In this document: positions 5,825 through 15,703 of the stretch, in pieces
How positions within the stretch are numbered: position 1 is the stretch's first letter
How the letters are laid out: each line of letters starts with the position of its first letter
Assembly (NCBI GenBank): GCA_964639205.1
Contig: CAZXCG010000019.1
Coordinates: forward strand, 1-29,574
Origin: CAZXCG01 sp964639205
Lineage (GTDB): Bacteria; Bacillota; Clostridia; Oscillospirales; Acutalibacteraceae
Reading direction: 5' to 3'
Length of the DNA stretch: 29,574 nt
Made by a program: the position numbers and the translations under genes
Notes under the pieces: generated by a model
Databases searched by the model: none
What the model saw: the letters and a program-made list of their open reading frames with translations, nothing else
Told to the model about the DNA's origin: nothing

Positions 5825-7882
5825 TTACTCTTCTTCCTCGGGAGAGGGCGGGTTTGTGGCTTCATCGGTCGGATCCTGTTGAACGGTATAGGGGTAAGAA
5901 GCCGTCGTAGAAACATTCTGTGTTGAAAAATCAACGTCATACTCACGGTAAGCCGTACCGTTAAGCTCTACCACAACGTGAGCGGTTCCCGTACCCTTGA
6001 GCTTTACGGTGTAGCTGCTGTTATATTTGGGCACAACATCCTTCGAGTTATCGCTGTCTACCGCGCCGTCTACAAGCACACGCAGCGAAACAGTACTGCC
6101 CTCCTCGGCGGGAAGATCAACGTAAATTGACACTTCTTTTTCTGCCGGCTGACCGGAGCTGAGCACAAGCTCCACAACATAGCCCTTTTGAACCAGTGAA
6201 TTAGGGAGAGGATTTTGTGAAACGACCGTATCTTTCGGGAGCGTGCTGTCCGAGCTGTAAGACACTTTGGCCAAAAGTCCCTCGGCGCGCAGCATTGAGA
6301 CCGCTTCCTCGTAGGTGTATTCTCTTACATCCGGAACTTTTATTTCGGACTGCGCCGAACCCATTGAAACATAGACGTATACCGTACTGCCGGCGGCAAC
6401 GGTTGTATTTTCGGTCGGGTCGGTTTTTACAACCGTTCCCGCCTCAATATTTTCGTTTTCTACCTCAAGAACCTCGGGAACAAGTCCAAGCTGTTCAAGC
6501 AGGTCAACGGCCTCCTCCCTTGTGCTTCCGCTCAATCCGGGAACGGGAACCTCATTATCTATGCTGTTGACGGTCAGGGTGATAGTAGCGCCTTCCTTAA
6601 CCTTTTTGGAATTAGCCTTGGGATCCTGGTCGATAATAACTCCGAGCTCCTGAGTTTCGTCATATTTTGTTTCTGTTTCAAACACAAAATTATACGGGTT
6701 GTTTTGCTGTGCTTCTTCAACGGTCATCCCTATAAAATCCGGTACGTCTACATCTTCTGTCTCCTGATTATTCAGCACTTTTACAAGCGCAAAAACCCCG
6801 ATTATTATTCCTATAACAACAAGGGCGCAGATAACTCCGGCAATGGCAACCGTGCTTTTTTTGCGTTTTTTCGGCTTGTCGTCTACAAACATTTTGTCGT
6901 CAAGCCCGCTGCGGCGGCGCGGCGCGCGGTTCGAGCTGTAATTATCGTTGTAATCTCTGTAAACCGCATCGGTTCGTTTTGTTCCTTCACCGATATTCGA
7001 CACATATTTCGTAGGTTCGTCATCAACAAAGCAGCCGTAGGGGAAGCGTATGTCGGGGTTTGCGCGGAACTGCTCAAAGTCGTAGAGCATTTCGCCCGCC
7101 GACTGATACCTTGCGGCCGGGTTTTTTTGCATGGCCTTTATAATTATATCCTCAAGACCGCCGGGAATGTCGGGATTAATTTGGCTCGGTTGTTTAGCGG
7201 TTGACTGAAGCTGCATAATTGCAACGGAAACCGCATTATCGGCCTCAAACGGAAGTCTGCCGGTGAGCATTTCATAAAGCATAACGCCGACCGAGTAAAT
7301 ATCCGACTTACCGTCAGTTATACCTCCGCGCGCCTGCTCGGGAGCAATGTAATGCACGGAGCCTATGGCCTGATCCGTCATGGTACGCGTGGCGTTGTCG
7401 GCAAAACGGGCGATGCCGAAATCCATCACCTTTATACTTCCGTCGCTGAGCAGCATAATATTCTGCGGCTTTATGTCGCGGTGAACAATACCGTGAGCGT
7501 GAGCGTGCTGAAGCGCCTTAAGCACCTGAGTGGCATAATGAACCGTTTCGCGCCAGTCTATAACGCCCTGCTGCGCAATGTACTCTTTAAGCGTTATCCC
7601 ATCTATATATTCCATAACTATATATTGGATCATATCGCCGAAGCTTACGTCGTATATTTTTACAATATTGGGGTGTGACAGCACCGCTATAGCCTTGGAT
7701 TCGTTTTTAAATCTGCGTATAAAATCAGCATTATTCAGGAATTCATCCTTTAAAATTTTAATCGATACCTCGCGCTCGTCTATTGTGTCGTAGCAATGGT
7801 ACACGTAAGCCATTCCGCCCACGCCGATAAGCTCGCCGATTTCATAGCGTCCGTCGAGTTTTTTGCCGGTGTATTTATCCAT
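5825..7882 (-). CDS. prkC: PASTA-domain Ser/Thr protein kinase
   Basis: This is a membrane kinase that senses cell-wall fragments and phosphorylates cytoplasmic proteins. The kinase domain (about 10-270) has the glycine loop IGVGGMAYVY (19-28), lysine K42, VHRDIKPQN (133-141), DFG (154-156) and an activation loop with several threonines. A basic linker leads to one transmembrane helix (about 344-367). Three extracellular PASTA repeats (about 378-446, 447-517, 518-587) follow, then a beta-rich tail of roughly 100 residues ending in an acidic Pro/Glu stretch. The tail is not a PASTA repeat and was not assigned. The start has GGGTGA about seven bases upstream. It follows its phosphatase by 30 bases, the usual pairing, and rsgA comes next. 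Confidence 0.96.
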   Translation of the reverse strand: MDKYTGKKLDGRYEIGELIGVGGMAYVYHCYDTIDEREVSIKILKDEFLNNADFIRRFKNESKAIAVLSHPNIVKIYDVSFGDMIQYIVMEYIDGITLKEYIAQQGVIDWRETVHYATQVLKALQHAHAHGIVHRDIKPQNIMLLSDGSIKVMDFGIARFADNATRTMTDQAIGSVHYIAPEQARGGITDGKSDIYSVGVMLYEMLTGRLPFEADNAVSVAIMQLQSTAKQPSQINPDIPGGLEDIIIKAMQKNPAARYQSAGEMLYDFEQFRANPDIRFPYGCFVDDEPTKYVSNIGEGTKRTDAVYRDYNDNYSSNRAPRRRSGLDDKMFVDDKPKKRKKSTVAIAGVICALVVIGIIIGVFALVKVLNNQETEDVDVPDFIGMTVEEAQQNNPYNFVFETETKYDETQELGVIIDQDPKANSKKVKEGATITLTVNSIDNEVPVPGLSGSTREEAVDLLEQLGLVPEVLEVENENIEAGTVVKTDPTENTTVAAGSTVYVYVSMGSAQSEIKVPDVREYTYEEAVSMLRAEGLLAKVSYSSDSTLPKDTVVSQNPLPNSLVQKGYVVELVLSSGQPAEKEVSIYVDLPAEEGSTVSLRVLVDGAVDSDNSKDVVPKYNSSYTVKLKGTGTAHVVVELNGTAYREYDVDFSTQNVSTTASYPYTVQQDPTDEATNPPSPEEEE

Positions 7883-7912
7883 ACGAAATCACCCTTCCTT
7901 TTAAAGCTGTCT

Positions 7913-8638
7913 TCAATACAGCACAACGGCGGTAATATTGTCTTTTCCGCCGCCCGCGTTTGCACGCTCTATTAAAGCATCGACAAGAGATTCTCCCCTT
8001 TTTTCGTGGACTGTTTTAATTATATCTATGCCGGATACGCAGTTTGAAAGTCCGTCGGTGCAAATCAGCAAAACGTCGCCGTAAGCAAAATCAAACTGTA
8101 TAAAGTCGATAACAATTTCCGGAGCAATCCCGAGCGCGCGGGTGATGTAATTCTTATTGGGGTGATTTTCCGCCTGTTCGGGAGTCAGCTCGCCCCTGCG
8201 TACCATTTCCTGAACAACCGAGTGATCCTCGGTTATCTGTTTGAGCTTGCCGCCGCGGATAGAATAGGTGCGGCTGTCGCCGACGTGTATAACGTTTATT
8301 TGCTTATTCCTTATAAGCACAAACTCGCAGGTGGTTCCCATTCCCGAAAGCTCGGGTGTACTCTGCGCCTTTTCATAAACAACGCGGTTTGCGTCTATTA
8401 AAATTTCGGTCATTGTCTTTTCAACTTCCTCTGCGGAAAGCTCAAGTGAAAACTCCTCGGAAAAGCGTTCCTTTATATAAGCAACCGCAGTGGAGCTTGC
8501 AACATTTCCGCCGTTGGCTCCGCCCATTCCGTCGCAGACAACAGCCCATGCGCAGCCCTCGGAAACAACTTCAAAATAAAAGTCGTCCTGATTTGAGCTT
8601 CGTACAAGACCTATGTCAGATCTGCCGTACGCTTCCAA
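7913..8638 (-). CDS. stp: PP2C-family Ser/Thr protein phosphatase, partner of PrkC
   Basis: This is a metal-dependent phosphatase that removes phosphate from PrkC and its targets. The 241 residues are about the usual size for bacterial single-domain PP2C. Metal-binding motifs are all visible: NQD near the N-terminus, VCDGMGG, VGDSRTY, CTDGLSN and GGKDNITAVVL near the C-terminus. The start is TTG, with GGAGG seven bases upstream, and begins two bases after the rlmN stop. No membrane segment is present, so it acts in the cytoplasm. The kinase gene lies 30 bases downstream, which supports their joint regulation. The Bacillus subtilis orthologue is prpC. Confidence 0.95.
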   Translation of the reverse strand: MEAYGRSDIGLVRSSNQDDFYFEVVSEGCAWAVVCDGMGGANGGNVASSTAVAYIKERFSEEFSLELSAEEVEKTMTEILIDANRVVYEKAQSTPELSGMGTTCEFVLIRNKQINVIHVGDSRTYSIRGGKLKQITEDHSVVQEMVRRGELTPEQAENHPNKNYITRALGIAPEIVIDFIQFDFAYGDVLLICTDGLSNCVSGIDIIKTVHEKRGESLVDALIERANAGGGKDNITAVVLY

Positions 8639-8640
8639 AA

Positions 8641-9678
8641 TTATGCCTCCTTTTCCGTGTTACGTATGCTTCGGCGAAGCTGACCGCAGGAAGCGTTTAT
8701 GTCGCTTCCGAGGGTTCTTCTGACCGTTGCTGCGATACCGTATTTTTCCAGTATATTTATAAAGCCCTCAATACGTGATTTTCCGCTTTTCCGGTAACCG
8801 GTTCCGTCCACCGAATTCACCGGTATAAGGTTGACATGGCAGAGCATACCCTTGAGCTTTGAACCGAGCTCGGCGGCGCATTCGGCGCTGTCGTTTACGC
8901 CGTCTATCATTGCATATTCGAAGGATATTCTTCTGCCGGTTTTGGACGCATAGTATTTACAGGCATTAAGCAAAGAATCGATGGGATATTTTTTGTTTAT
9001 CGGCATTGTTTTATCCCTTATTTCGTCGTTTGGCGCATGCAGTGAAACCGAGAGCGTCAGACCGAAGCGGTATTCGGCAAGCTCATATATTTTATCAACA
9101 ATACCGCAGGTTGAAAGGGAAATGCGCCTTATTCCTATGTTAAGTCCGTCGGGACTGCCGACGAGCTGTAAAAAACGGATTACGCTGTCAAAATTATCGA
9201 GGGGCTCGCCCATACCCATAAGTACCACGTGCGATATTCGTAAATTCAAATCACGCTGAGATTCTTCAATTTGAGCAAGCATTTCGGAAGCTGTAAGATT
9301 CCGCGAAAAGCCGCTTTTTCCGGTTGCACAGAAGGTGCAGCCCATTTTACAGCCTGCCTGAGTGGAAATGCAAACGGTATTACCGTAGCGGTAATTCATA
9401 ACAACCGATTCCACACACTCGCCGTCGTTAAATTCAAACAGGTATTTAACCGTGCCGTCAATTGCGGATACAAGCCGCCTTTTAACGGTCGCCGACGTTA
9501 TATAGCACTCCCGCATAAGAGCTGAAATCAGGTTTTGGGGAAGATTACTCATTTGCTCAAACGATGTAACCCCTTTGCACAGCCATCCGTAAAGCTGCGC
9601 CGCCCTGAATTTCGGGAAACCGAGCTTAAGTATAAGCGAGGTAATTTCCCCGTAATTCATAGATTTTATGTCCGTCAT
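8641..9678 (-). CDS. rlmN: Dual-specificity 23S rRNA (A2503) / tRNA (A37) C2-methyltransferase
   Basis: RlmN is a radical SAM enzyme that methylates C2 of adenosine 2503 in 23S rRNA and adenosine 37 in some tRNAs. The 345-residue protein has the cluster-binding CxxxCxxC at C110, C114 and C117 within QAGCKMGCTFCATGKSG. It also has GMGEPLDN and the second catalytic cysteine in NASCGQLRR (C331). The ATG at 9678 was chosen because AAGGAG stands six bases before it and the codon overlaps the rsmB stop (TAATG). A longer frame upstream has no ribosome binding site. The genes rsmB, rlmN and stp are contiguous. Confidence 0.96.
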   Translation of the reverse strand: MTDIKSMNYGEITSLILKLGFPKFRAAQLYGWLCKGVTSFEQMSNLPQNLISALMRECYITSATVKRRLVSAIDGTVKYLFEFNDGECVESVVMNYRYGNTVCISTQAGCKMGCTFCATGKSGFSRNLTASEMLAQIEESQRDLNLRISHVVLMGMGEPLDNFDSVIRFLQLVGSPDGLNIGIRRISLSTCGIVDKIYELAEYRFGLTLSVSLHAPNDEIRDKTMPINKKYPIDSLLNACKYYASKTGRRISFEYAMIDGVNDSAECAAELGSKLKGMLCHVNLIPVNSVDGTGYRKSGKSRIEGFINILEKYGIAATVRRTLGSDINASCGQLRRSIRNTEKEA

Positions 9679-11012
9679 TATTTTCTCCTTTGAAATACCG
9701 AGATAAAAAAACCGTCCGTTCCGTCGGTCTGCGGAAAAAGAGTAAGCTGATTCTCTTTTTCGCAAATTCGGCGGCAGACTCCGCTCGGCAGTTCAATGGG
9801 GTAAGGTCTGAAATCGCGGTTATCCTGCAAAAACTTTTCCGCATTACCGTTATTTTCCCGCCTGTTAAGCGTGCAGGTTGAATAAAGCAGAATTCCGCCC
9901 GGTTTTACAAAATCAGCGCTGTTACACATTATATCGTACTGTAACTTGCATAATTTGTCAATACCAAAGTCGGTTTTATAGCGGATTTCGGGCTTGCGGC
10001 GCAATATTCCGAGCCCGGAACAGGGAACATCGCAAAGTACGCAGTCCGCCCCTTGTATCGGAGCCTGAGCGGAAAGCGCGTCGCGCAAAACGGTTTTAAC
10101 CGTCGTAATACCCAATCTGCGGGCGCTGCTCTCTATCAGGCGCAGCTTATGAGGGTAAATATCGCAGGCATAAATTACACCGCTGCCGTTCATATACTGG
10201 GCGGCAGTCATCGCTTTTCCGCCCGGAGCGGCGCAAACATCGAGCAAAACCTGATTTGGCTTTGGATCAAGCAAATAAACGCAAAGCTGCGAAGACAAAT
10301 CCTGCACGTGAAAATCTCCGTCTTTAAAAGCAGGAAGCTTCTCGATTGAACCGGTAGACGAAAGCTCCAAGGCGTCCGGTATAAAATTGCTTTTTTTCGC
10401 TTCAACCTTCTCCTCTGCGAGCTTTTTAATAAGCTGATCGGAATTTGTTTTAAGAGTATTTACCCTGATGTTGATTGGGGGTCTTCCGTTAAGCGCTTCA
10501 AGTATTATTAACGTGTTCTCCGCGCCGTAATCCTCGTTCCAAAGCTTTATGAGCCGCTGCGGGCAGGAGTAAAGCACGCTGAGATATTCATCGCTGCCCT
10601 CTTGCGGCAGACGGTAGCTGCAGCCGGAGCGCACCATCGAACGCATAACCGCGTTGATAAAGCCCGCCGACCTTTGCAGGCGGAATTTTTTTGCAAGCTT
10701 CACGCTCTCGTTTACTGCTGCGCTTTCCGGAATTTTATCCATAAAAATGAGCTGCAAAACGCCCATACGCAAAATTATCAGCGTTTTTGTTTCTATTTTT
10801 CTGAGAGGGGTTCTTTCGGTATATTGTCTTATAATATAATCCAACGTTATTCTGCGCTCAATTACTCCGTAAATCAGCGAGGAAGCAAAAGCGGCGTCAA
10901 TTCCGCTGAGTGAGTTTTCCTTAAGCGCGCGGTTAAGCGCAATGTTGGAATAAGCTCCCTCGGTTTCTATGGCGTAAAGAACATAAAAAGCCGTTGTCCG
11001 TGCGTCTGCCAT
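9678..11012 (-). CDS. rsmB: 16S rRNA (cytosine(967)-C(5))-methyltransferase
   Basis: This enzyme makes m5C967 in 16S rRNA using S-adenosylmethionine. The 444-residue protein has an N-terminal NusB-like RNA-binding fold (roughly 1-130) and a Rossmann methyltransferase domain. The SAM-binding loop is VCAAPGGKAMTAA. The two catalytic cysteines stand in CDVPCSGLG and YSTCTLNRRENN. The length is typical. A strong purine-rich site (AAAGGGGG) lies four to five bases before the ATG. It overlaps rlmN by one base. Upstream, 78 bases separate it from the protease gene. That gap can form an ACCTGACG/CGTTCAGGT hairpin with one bulge, too weak to call a terminator. Confidence 0.95.
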   Translation of the reverse strand: MADARTTAFYVLYAIETEGAYSNIALNRALKENSLSGIDAAFASSLIYGVIERRITLDYIIRQYTERTPLRKIETKTLIILRMGVLQLIFMDKIPESAAVNESVKLAKKFRLQRSAGFINAVMRSMVRSGCSYRLPQEGSDEYLSVLYSCPQRLIKLWNEDYGAENTLIILEALNGRPPINIRVNTLKTNSDQLIKKLAEEKVEAKKSNFIPDALELSSTGSIEKLPAFKDGDFHVQDLSSQLCVYLLDPKPNQVLLDVCAAPGGKAMTAAQYMNGSGVIYACDIYPHKLRLIESSARRLGITTVKTVLRDALSAQAPIQGADCVLCDVPCSGLGILRRKPEIRYKTDFGIDKLCKLQYDIMCNSADFVKPGGILLYSTCTLNRRENNGNAEKFLQDNRDFRPYPIELPSGVCRRICEKENQLTLFPQTDGTDGFFISVFQRRK

Positions 11013-11090
11013 TTTTCCCCCTTTAACAATTCACAGCGGCAAAACACCTGAACGCCGCGTTTTTTCGTCAGGTTTCCCGACGATTGTGCT

Positions 11091-11795
11091 TTACTGTTTG
11101 CGGCGGTTTGCAAGCAATAAAAGCCTAAGAAGCTGAAGCACCGACGTAAGAGTCGCCGCCACATAGGTCATTGCAGCCGCGCGGAGTATCTTTTTAACGC
11201 CGTCATATTCATCTTCGTGCAACAGGTGGGTTTCCCTAATACACCTTAAAGCCCGGGCGGACGCATTGAACTCCACGGGCAGCGTAACAACCGTAAATAA
11301 AACAGAAATCCCGTAGAAAACAAGACCTATATTCAGGACAATTGAATATTGCACCGGCAAAACAAGCCCCGCCACAACCAAAATCCAACCGAGCGCAGAG
11401 CCTATATTTGCAGCAGGTACAAGCGCGCCGCGTATTTTATTCGGAATATAGCCCTGCGCGTGCTGCACTGCATGCCCCGCCTCGTGAGCTGCAATTCCCA
11501 CGGCGGCAACCGTTGCCGCTCCGTATACCCCCTCGGAAAGACGGATGACGTTAGTGCGCGGATCAAAATGATCGCTCAACTTTCCGGCAACCGGAACAAT
11601 ACCCGCCGCGGCGACTCCGTTTTTCTGCAATACCCACCGCGCCGCGTCGGCTCCGGTTATACCGCGGGAATTAAGCACCCGCGAATATTTTGAATAAGCC
11701 GAGTTTACCTTTATGCTGCTGACAGCAGAAACAATAAGGCAGGGTATTATAAAGACCCAGTAAGTCCAATCTACATAATACAATGATAGCGGCAT
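11091..11795 (-). CDS. YugP-family membrane zinc metallopeptidase
   Basis: This is a 234-residue membrane protein of the Zn-dependent protease family PF04298 (YugP-like, neutral zinc metallopeptidase); its substrate is unknown. The HEAGHAVQH metal motif is at 104-112, between a first hydrophobic helix (about 12-28) and later hydrophobic segments (about 138-185 and near the C-terminus). The start at 11795 was preferred because GGAGG lies seven bases upstream. A GTG at 11828 in the same frame lacks a site and abuts the fmt stop. A gene of this family between fmt and rsmB is, to my knowledge, common in Clostridia but not in Bacillus. Cotranscription with the translation genes is likely; a functional tie is not evident. 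Confidence 0.9.
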   Translation of the reverse strand: MPLSLYYVDWTYWVFIIPCLIVSAVSSIKVNSAYSKYSRVLNSRGITGADAARWVLQKNGVAAAGIVPVAGKLSDHFDPRTNVIRLSEGVYGAATVAAVGIAAHEAGHAVQHAQGYIPNKIRGALVPAANIGSALGWILVVAGLVLPVQYSIVLNIGLVFYGISVLFTVVTLPVEFNASARALRCIRETHLLHEDEYDGVKKILRAAAMTYVAATLTSVLQLLRLLLLANRRKQ

Positions 11796-11830
11796 AAGCC
11801 AACCTCCTTTTTGAACACGGAAGCTCACGG

Positions 11831-12751
11831 CTATTTTCCGAAAAATGCGTGCGTCCGAAGCGGATGCCCGAGTAGAAACGACTTGCTGTCCATCCGCTTT
11901 TTTCCTTCCAGCTGAAGCTGCATGATTTCAACGGCGCCCTTTCCGCAGGCGACCGTAAGAGGCGAAACGGAAATTATTTCGCCCGGTAAGCCGGACTTTT
12001 CCGATTTAACGGTTTGATAGATTTTAACGTTTTTCCCGTTGAGCGTTGTTACCGCCACGGGGCGCGGGGACAGTCCCCTTACCTTATTATGGACAGCATC
12101 GGCCGAGTCATTCCAATCTATTTTGCAAATCGATTTATCAAGCATTGCGGCGTAAGCTGTAGGGCTTTCACCCTGTTTGCACGGGGTCAGCGAGCCCTTT
12201 TCAAGCTCGGAAAGCGTTTCAACAAGGAGCTCGGCTCCCATAACCGACAAGCGCTCGGAAAGCTCTCCGGCGGTTTCGTTCTCAGATATTGCGGTTGAGG
12301 CTTTAAGCAACACGTCCCCGGTATCAAGTCCGGAATCCATCCGCATTGCGGTAACGCCGCTTTCCCTTTCACCGTTTATTACCGCCCACTGAATCGGCGC
12401 CGCGCCGCGGTATTTCGGGAGCAGAGAGGCATGTATATTTATGCAGCCGTATTCGGGCAAGCTCAAAATATTTTCGGGGAGGATTTTACCGTAAGCCACT
12501 ACAACAACAGCTTGCGGATTTATTTCTTTAATTACTGAAAATACGTCTTCACTTTTCAGCGTTTTCGGCTGATAAACTTCAATCCCCTGCTTCAAAGCCG
12601 CCGTTTTTACGGGCGGGGGCGTAAGGGTATAGCCCCTGCCCTTCGGTTTATCCGGCTGAGTAAAAACCGCCGTAACCTCATGACCTGCTTTTAACAGCGC
12701 TTCAAGACAGGGAACGGCAAAATCCGGAGTACCCATAAAAATAAGTTTCAA
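11831..12751 (-). CDS. fmt: Methionyl-tRNA formyltransferase
   Basis: The enzyme formylates initiator Met-tRNA with 10-formyltetrahydrofolate. The protein opens with MKLIFMGTPDFAVPCLEALL, as the family does. It contains NIHASLLPKYRGAAPIQWA with the catalytic asparagine and histidine, and MDSGLDTGDVL, followed by the C-terminal OB-like domain; 306 residues is the usual size. The start chosen is TTG at 12751, because AGGGAG is eight bases upstream and the family's first residues align there. A GTG at 12760 would overlap the ribosome binding site. That site overlaps the end of def, so the two genes are coupled. The pair fmt/def adds and removes the formyl group of the first methionine. Confidence 0.95.
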   Translation of the reverse strand: MKLIFMGTPDFAVPCLEALLKAGHEVTAVFTQPDKPKGRGYTLTPPPVKTAALKQGIEVYQPKTLKSEDVFSVIKEINPQAVVVVAYGKILPENILSLPEYGCINIHASLLPKYRGAAPIQWAVINGERESGVTAMRMDSGLDTGDVLLKASTAISENETAGELSERLSVMGAELLVETLSELEKGSLTPCKQGESPTAYAAMLDKSICKIDWNDSADAVHNKVRGLSPRPVAVTTLNGKNVKIYQTVKSEKSGLPGEIISVSPLTVACGKGAVEIMQLQLEGKKRMDSKSFLLGHPLRTHAFFGK

Positions 12752-12763
12752 AGCGTTCACTCC

Positions 12764-13234
12764 CTATGCTTCCTCAAGCTCTTCCGGAGCCAGCATTCTT
12801 ATTGCTATCTGTTTATATAATATGCCGTCAAGATGGTCGATTTCATGGCAAAATGCTTTTGCAAGCAGCTGTTCGCCCTTAACTGTAAATTCCTTTCCGT
12901 TTCTGTCGCAGGCCTTGACGGTTACGTACATCGGACGTTTTGTCAGTCCGTATTCGCCCGGGCAGGAAAGACATCCTTCTGCGGTAATCTGCTCGCCCGC
13001 TTTAAGAATAATTTTGGGATTTACCAGCTCAATAACGCCTTGACCGACGTCTATAACAACGGCTCGTCTCAATACGCCCACCTGAGGAGCCGCAAGCCCC
13101 ACTCCCCCTGCCAAGTGCATTGTTTCGGCCATATCGTCCAAAAGCTGCCCGAGCCTGCCGTCAAATTTTTCAACGCGCCGGCATTTCTGTGTAAGAATCG
13201 GGTCGCCCTCTTTCACAATATTGCGGATAGCCAT
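12764..13234 (-). CDS. def: Peptide deformylase
   Basis: The enzyme removes the N-formyl group from new proteins with a metal-activated water. All three family motifs are intact in the 156 residues: GVGLAAPQ (44-51), EGCLS with metal ligand C88 (86-90) and HEIDH with two histidine ligands and the catalytic glutamate (130-134). The ATG has GGAG eight bases upstream. The stop is 12 bases before the preferred fmt start, and 15 bases separate it from priA upstream. No duplicate or extra domain is seen. Confidence 0.97.
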   Translation of the reverse strand: MAIRNIVKEGDPILTQKCRRVEKFDGRLGQLLDDMAETMHLAGGVGLAAPQVGVLRRAVVIDVGQGVIELVNPKIILKAGEQITAEGCLSCPGEYGLTKRPMYVTVKACDRNGKEFTVKGEQLLAKAFCHEIDHLDGILYKQIAIRMLAPEELEEA

Positions 13235-13249
13235 TTCTTCATCTCCATA

Positions 13250-15703
13250 TCAAAAATTCACCGGATCCATATCGGCATAAATGCCTACGTCCTCAAAGCT
13301 GTGATTTTTGCCGAACCCGACAAGCAGGCGGGACAGCATTTCCCTGAAGCGCTCCGTGTTACGGCATTTTAAAATTATTCTGTACCTGTATTTATTGTTT
13401 ACTCTGCCGACTGCGTAAGCCGACGGACCGAGCAGTCTCAGCGGAAGCTCGGAATACTCGCTCCTGCAAAGGTCGGCCACAGCCTTTGCAAACTCCGACG
13501 CGCACCTGATTACCGAGAGCTGATTTCTGCCGGTAAAGCCCACCAAACATATATCGGCAAAAGGCGGATAAAGCATAGCTCTGCGAATATTTATTTCACT
13601 GTTGTAAAAGGCTTCGTAATCCTGAGCGGAAGCAAGCGAAATGACCGTATTTTCGGGAGTCAGCGTTTGAATTACCGCCCTGCCACGCATGCTGCCCCTG
13701 CCGCTTCTGCCCACAACCTGAGTAAGCAGGGAAAACGCGCGCTCATAGCTCCGAAAATCATCAGAATAAAGCATTTGATCGGCGTTTAAAACCCCCACCA
13801 AAGTAACATTGGGAAAGTTAAGCCCCTTGGCAACCATCTGCGTGCCGATGAGTATATCGTATTCTCCCTGCGCAAAAGCGTTAAGCTTCTTTTCGTGAGA
13901 AAACTTTGCAAGCGTAGCGTCCGCATCCATACGCAGCACGCGCGCCTTTGGAAACAGCTGCAAGAGCTCCTGCTCCGCCTTCTGCGTTCCGGCGCCGCAG
14001 AAGCGCAGTCTCTCCCCTCCGCAGTTAGGACATACTCCGTCATACTCGGCGGAATAGCCGCAGTAATGGCACATCATACGGCGGTTTGCACTGTGATATG
14101 TCAGTGAAATTGAACAGTTGGGGCAAACAACAACCTCCTTGCAGTCAGGACAGGAAAGAAACGTATTATGACCCCTTCGGTTGAGAAGCAGGATAGACTG
14201 CTGTTTATTGTCAAGGTTCAGCTGAAGCTCCTCTATAAGACGCGCGGAAAAGGACGTTTGGTTGCCCAAGGCGAGTTCTATGTTCATATCCTCGATTATA
14301 ACCCGAGGGAGAACCGCGCCGCCGTAACGCGCGTTCAGAGTAAACATAGAGTATCTTCCGCTTTTTGCATGGTAAAAGGTTTCGACAGACGGGGTAGCCG
14401 AGCTTAACACAAGCAGACAGTTGTTTTCAACACAGCGAAATTTTGCTATATCGCGCGCATGAAAGCGCGGAGCCGCCTCCGACTTATAGGTATGCTCCTG
14501 CTCCTCGTCCATAATTATAAGCCCTATATTTTCAATAGGCGCAAACACCGCCGAGCGTGTACCGACTGCAATGCGCGCCGTTCCGTTTTTGAGGCGTTTA
14601 TACTCGTCGAGCCGTTCGCCGAGCGAAAGTCCGCTGTGAATAACAGCCACCTGTTCGGCAAAACGACTTTTGAACAATCCTATAAGCTGCGGCGTAAGAG
14701 CAATTTCCGGCACCATTACGATAACGCCTCTGCCCTGCGCCTGCACCCGTTCGACAAGCTTCATAAAAACGGAGGTTTTGCCCGAACCCGTGACGCCGTA
14801 AAGCAGCGACACCGACGGCTTACCGCCGCAGTAAAGCTCGTAAAGCCCCTCAAACGCCTTCGTCTGCTCCTCGGTAAGGCAAATTTCGCCCGGCTCGGCA
14901 GACTGCTCCGGAATAGCCGACGCGACAGGACGGTAAACTTCTTCGTCAAAATAATATATCAGATTTTTCTTGGCAAGCGCGTCGATTACCGAGCGGGTCA
15001 CGCCTAAAAAATAACATATCTCGCCCACGCACAGCGCTCCCGCCGCCGAGAGCAATTCATAAACCTGCTGTTGTTTTAAAGTCAACTTAAAATCTGACGC
15101 CTCTGACTCTTCGTTAATTGCAGCCATACGCTGCGACGCGTCGGCTGTTTTACGCATGGCAGATTCCTGCTTTTTCAGCGCTCCCTTTTTTACAAGCGCC
15201 TCAAATACCCTGTTGTCGGCGTATCCGAGCAAATTCCTAAGCTTATCCTCCTTAACCGGAGTACGGCGGCGCTGAAGTATAAAGATCACCCTGCGTTCCT
15301 CGTCGGAAAATCGGGAAATATCCGTCCCGGCGTCGGTATTTAAAGAATACTCGGCAAAAACTCTGAAGTTCATCCCCGCAGGCAGCATGGCATGAATAGC
15401 CTCATAATAAGTGCAGAAACAATGCCGCCGCATAAAATCGGCAAGGCGCAGCATTTCCCTTGTAAGCACCGGCTGCTCGTCAAGCACAGCGTCAATAAGC
15501 TTGAGCCTTGAGACGTCGTCTTGCTTTTTAAGCCCCATTATCATAGCCTGCCTTCTGCGGTTGCCGCCGCCGAAGGGAACCAAAATTCGTTTGCCCTCGG
15601 ATACCGCATCTGTAAGCGCGGAGGGAACGGCATAATCAAAAAGCTTGTCAAATGTTTTCGACGTGTTCTCCACCGCTGCGCTTACAACAAGGTTTTCAGT
15701 CAT
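13250..15703 (-). CDS. priA: Primosomal protein N', replication restart helicase
   Basis: PriA recognises stalled forks and loads the replicative helicase. The 817-residue protein has the N-terminal DNA-binding region (VENTSKTFDKLFDYAVP), a winged-helix region, and a superfamily 2 helicase with Walker A GVTGSGKT and a DEEQEHTYK box. Between the helicase lobes is a zinc-binding module with four cysteine pairs, from CPDCKEVVVCPNC to GVCPNCGG. The C-terminal domain is complete. The ATG at 15703 is preferred: it overlaps the rpoZ stop by eight bases and matches the family N-terminus. A longer version from 15748 would lie mostly inside rpoZ. In Bacillus subtilis coaBC stands between rpoZ and priA; it is missing here. 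Confidence 0.95.
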   Translation of the reverse strand: MTENLVVSAAVENTSKTFDKLFDYAVPSALTDAVSEGKRILVPFGGGNRRRQAMIMGLKKQDDVSRLKLIDAVLDEQPVLTREMLRLADFMRRHCFCTYYEAIHAMLPAGMNFRVFAEYSLNTDAGTDISRFSDEERRVIFILQRRRTPVKEDKLRNLLGYADNRVFEALVKKGALKKQESAMRKTADASQRMAAINEESEASDFKLTLKQQQVYELLSAAGALCVGEICYFLGVTRSVIDALAKKNLIYYFDEEVYRPVASAIPEQSAEPGEICLTEEQTKAFEGLYELYCGGKPSVSLLYGVTGSGKTSVFMKLVERVQAQGRGVIVMVPEIALTPQLIGLFKSRFAEQVAVIHSGLSLGERLDEYKRLKNGTARIAVGTRSAVFAPIENIGLIIMDEEQEHTYKSEAAPRFHARDIAKFRCVENNCLLVLSSATPSVETFYHAKSGRYSMFTLNARYGGAVLPRVIIEDMNIELALGNQTSFSARLIEELQLNLDNKQQSILLLNRRGHNTFLSCPDCKEVVVCPNCSISLTYHSANRRMMCHYCGYSAEYDGVCPNCGGERLRFCGAGTQKAEQELLQLFPKARVLRMDADATLAKFSHEKKLNAFAQGEYDILIGTQMVAKGLNFPNVTLVGVLNADQMLYSDDFRSYERAFSLLTQVVGRSGRGSMRGRAVIQTLTPENTVISLASAQDYEAFYNSEINIRRAMLYPPFADICLVGFTGRNQLSVIRCASEFAKAVADLCRSEYSELPLRLLGPSAYAVGRVNNKYRYRIILKCRNTERFREMLSRLLVGFGKNHSFEDVGIYADMDPVNF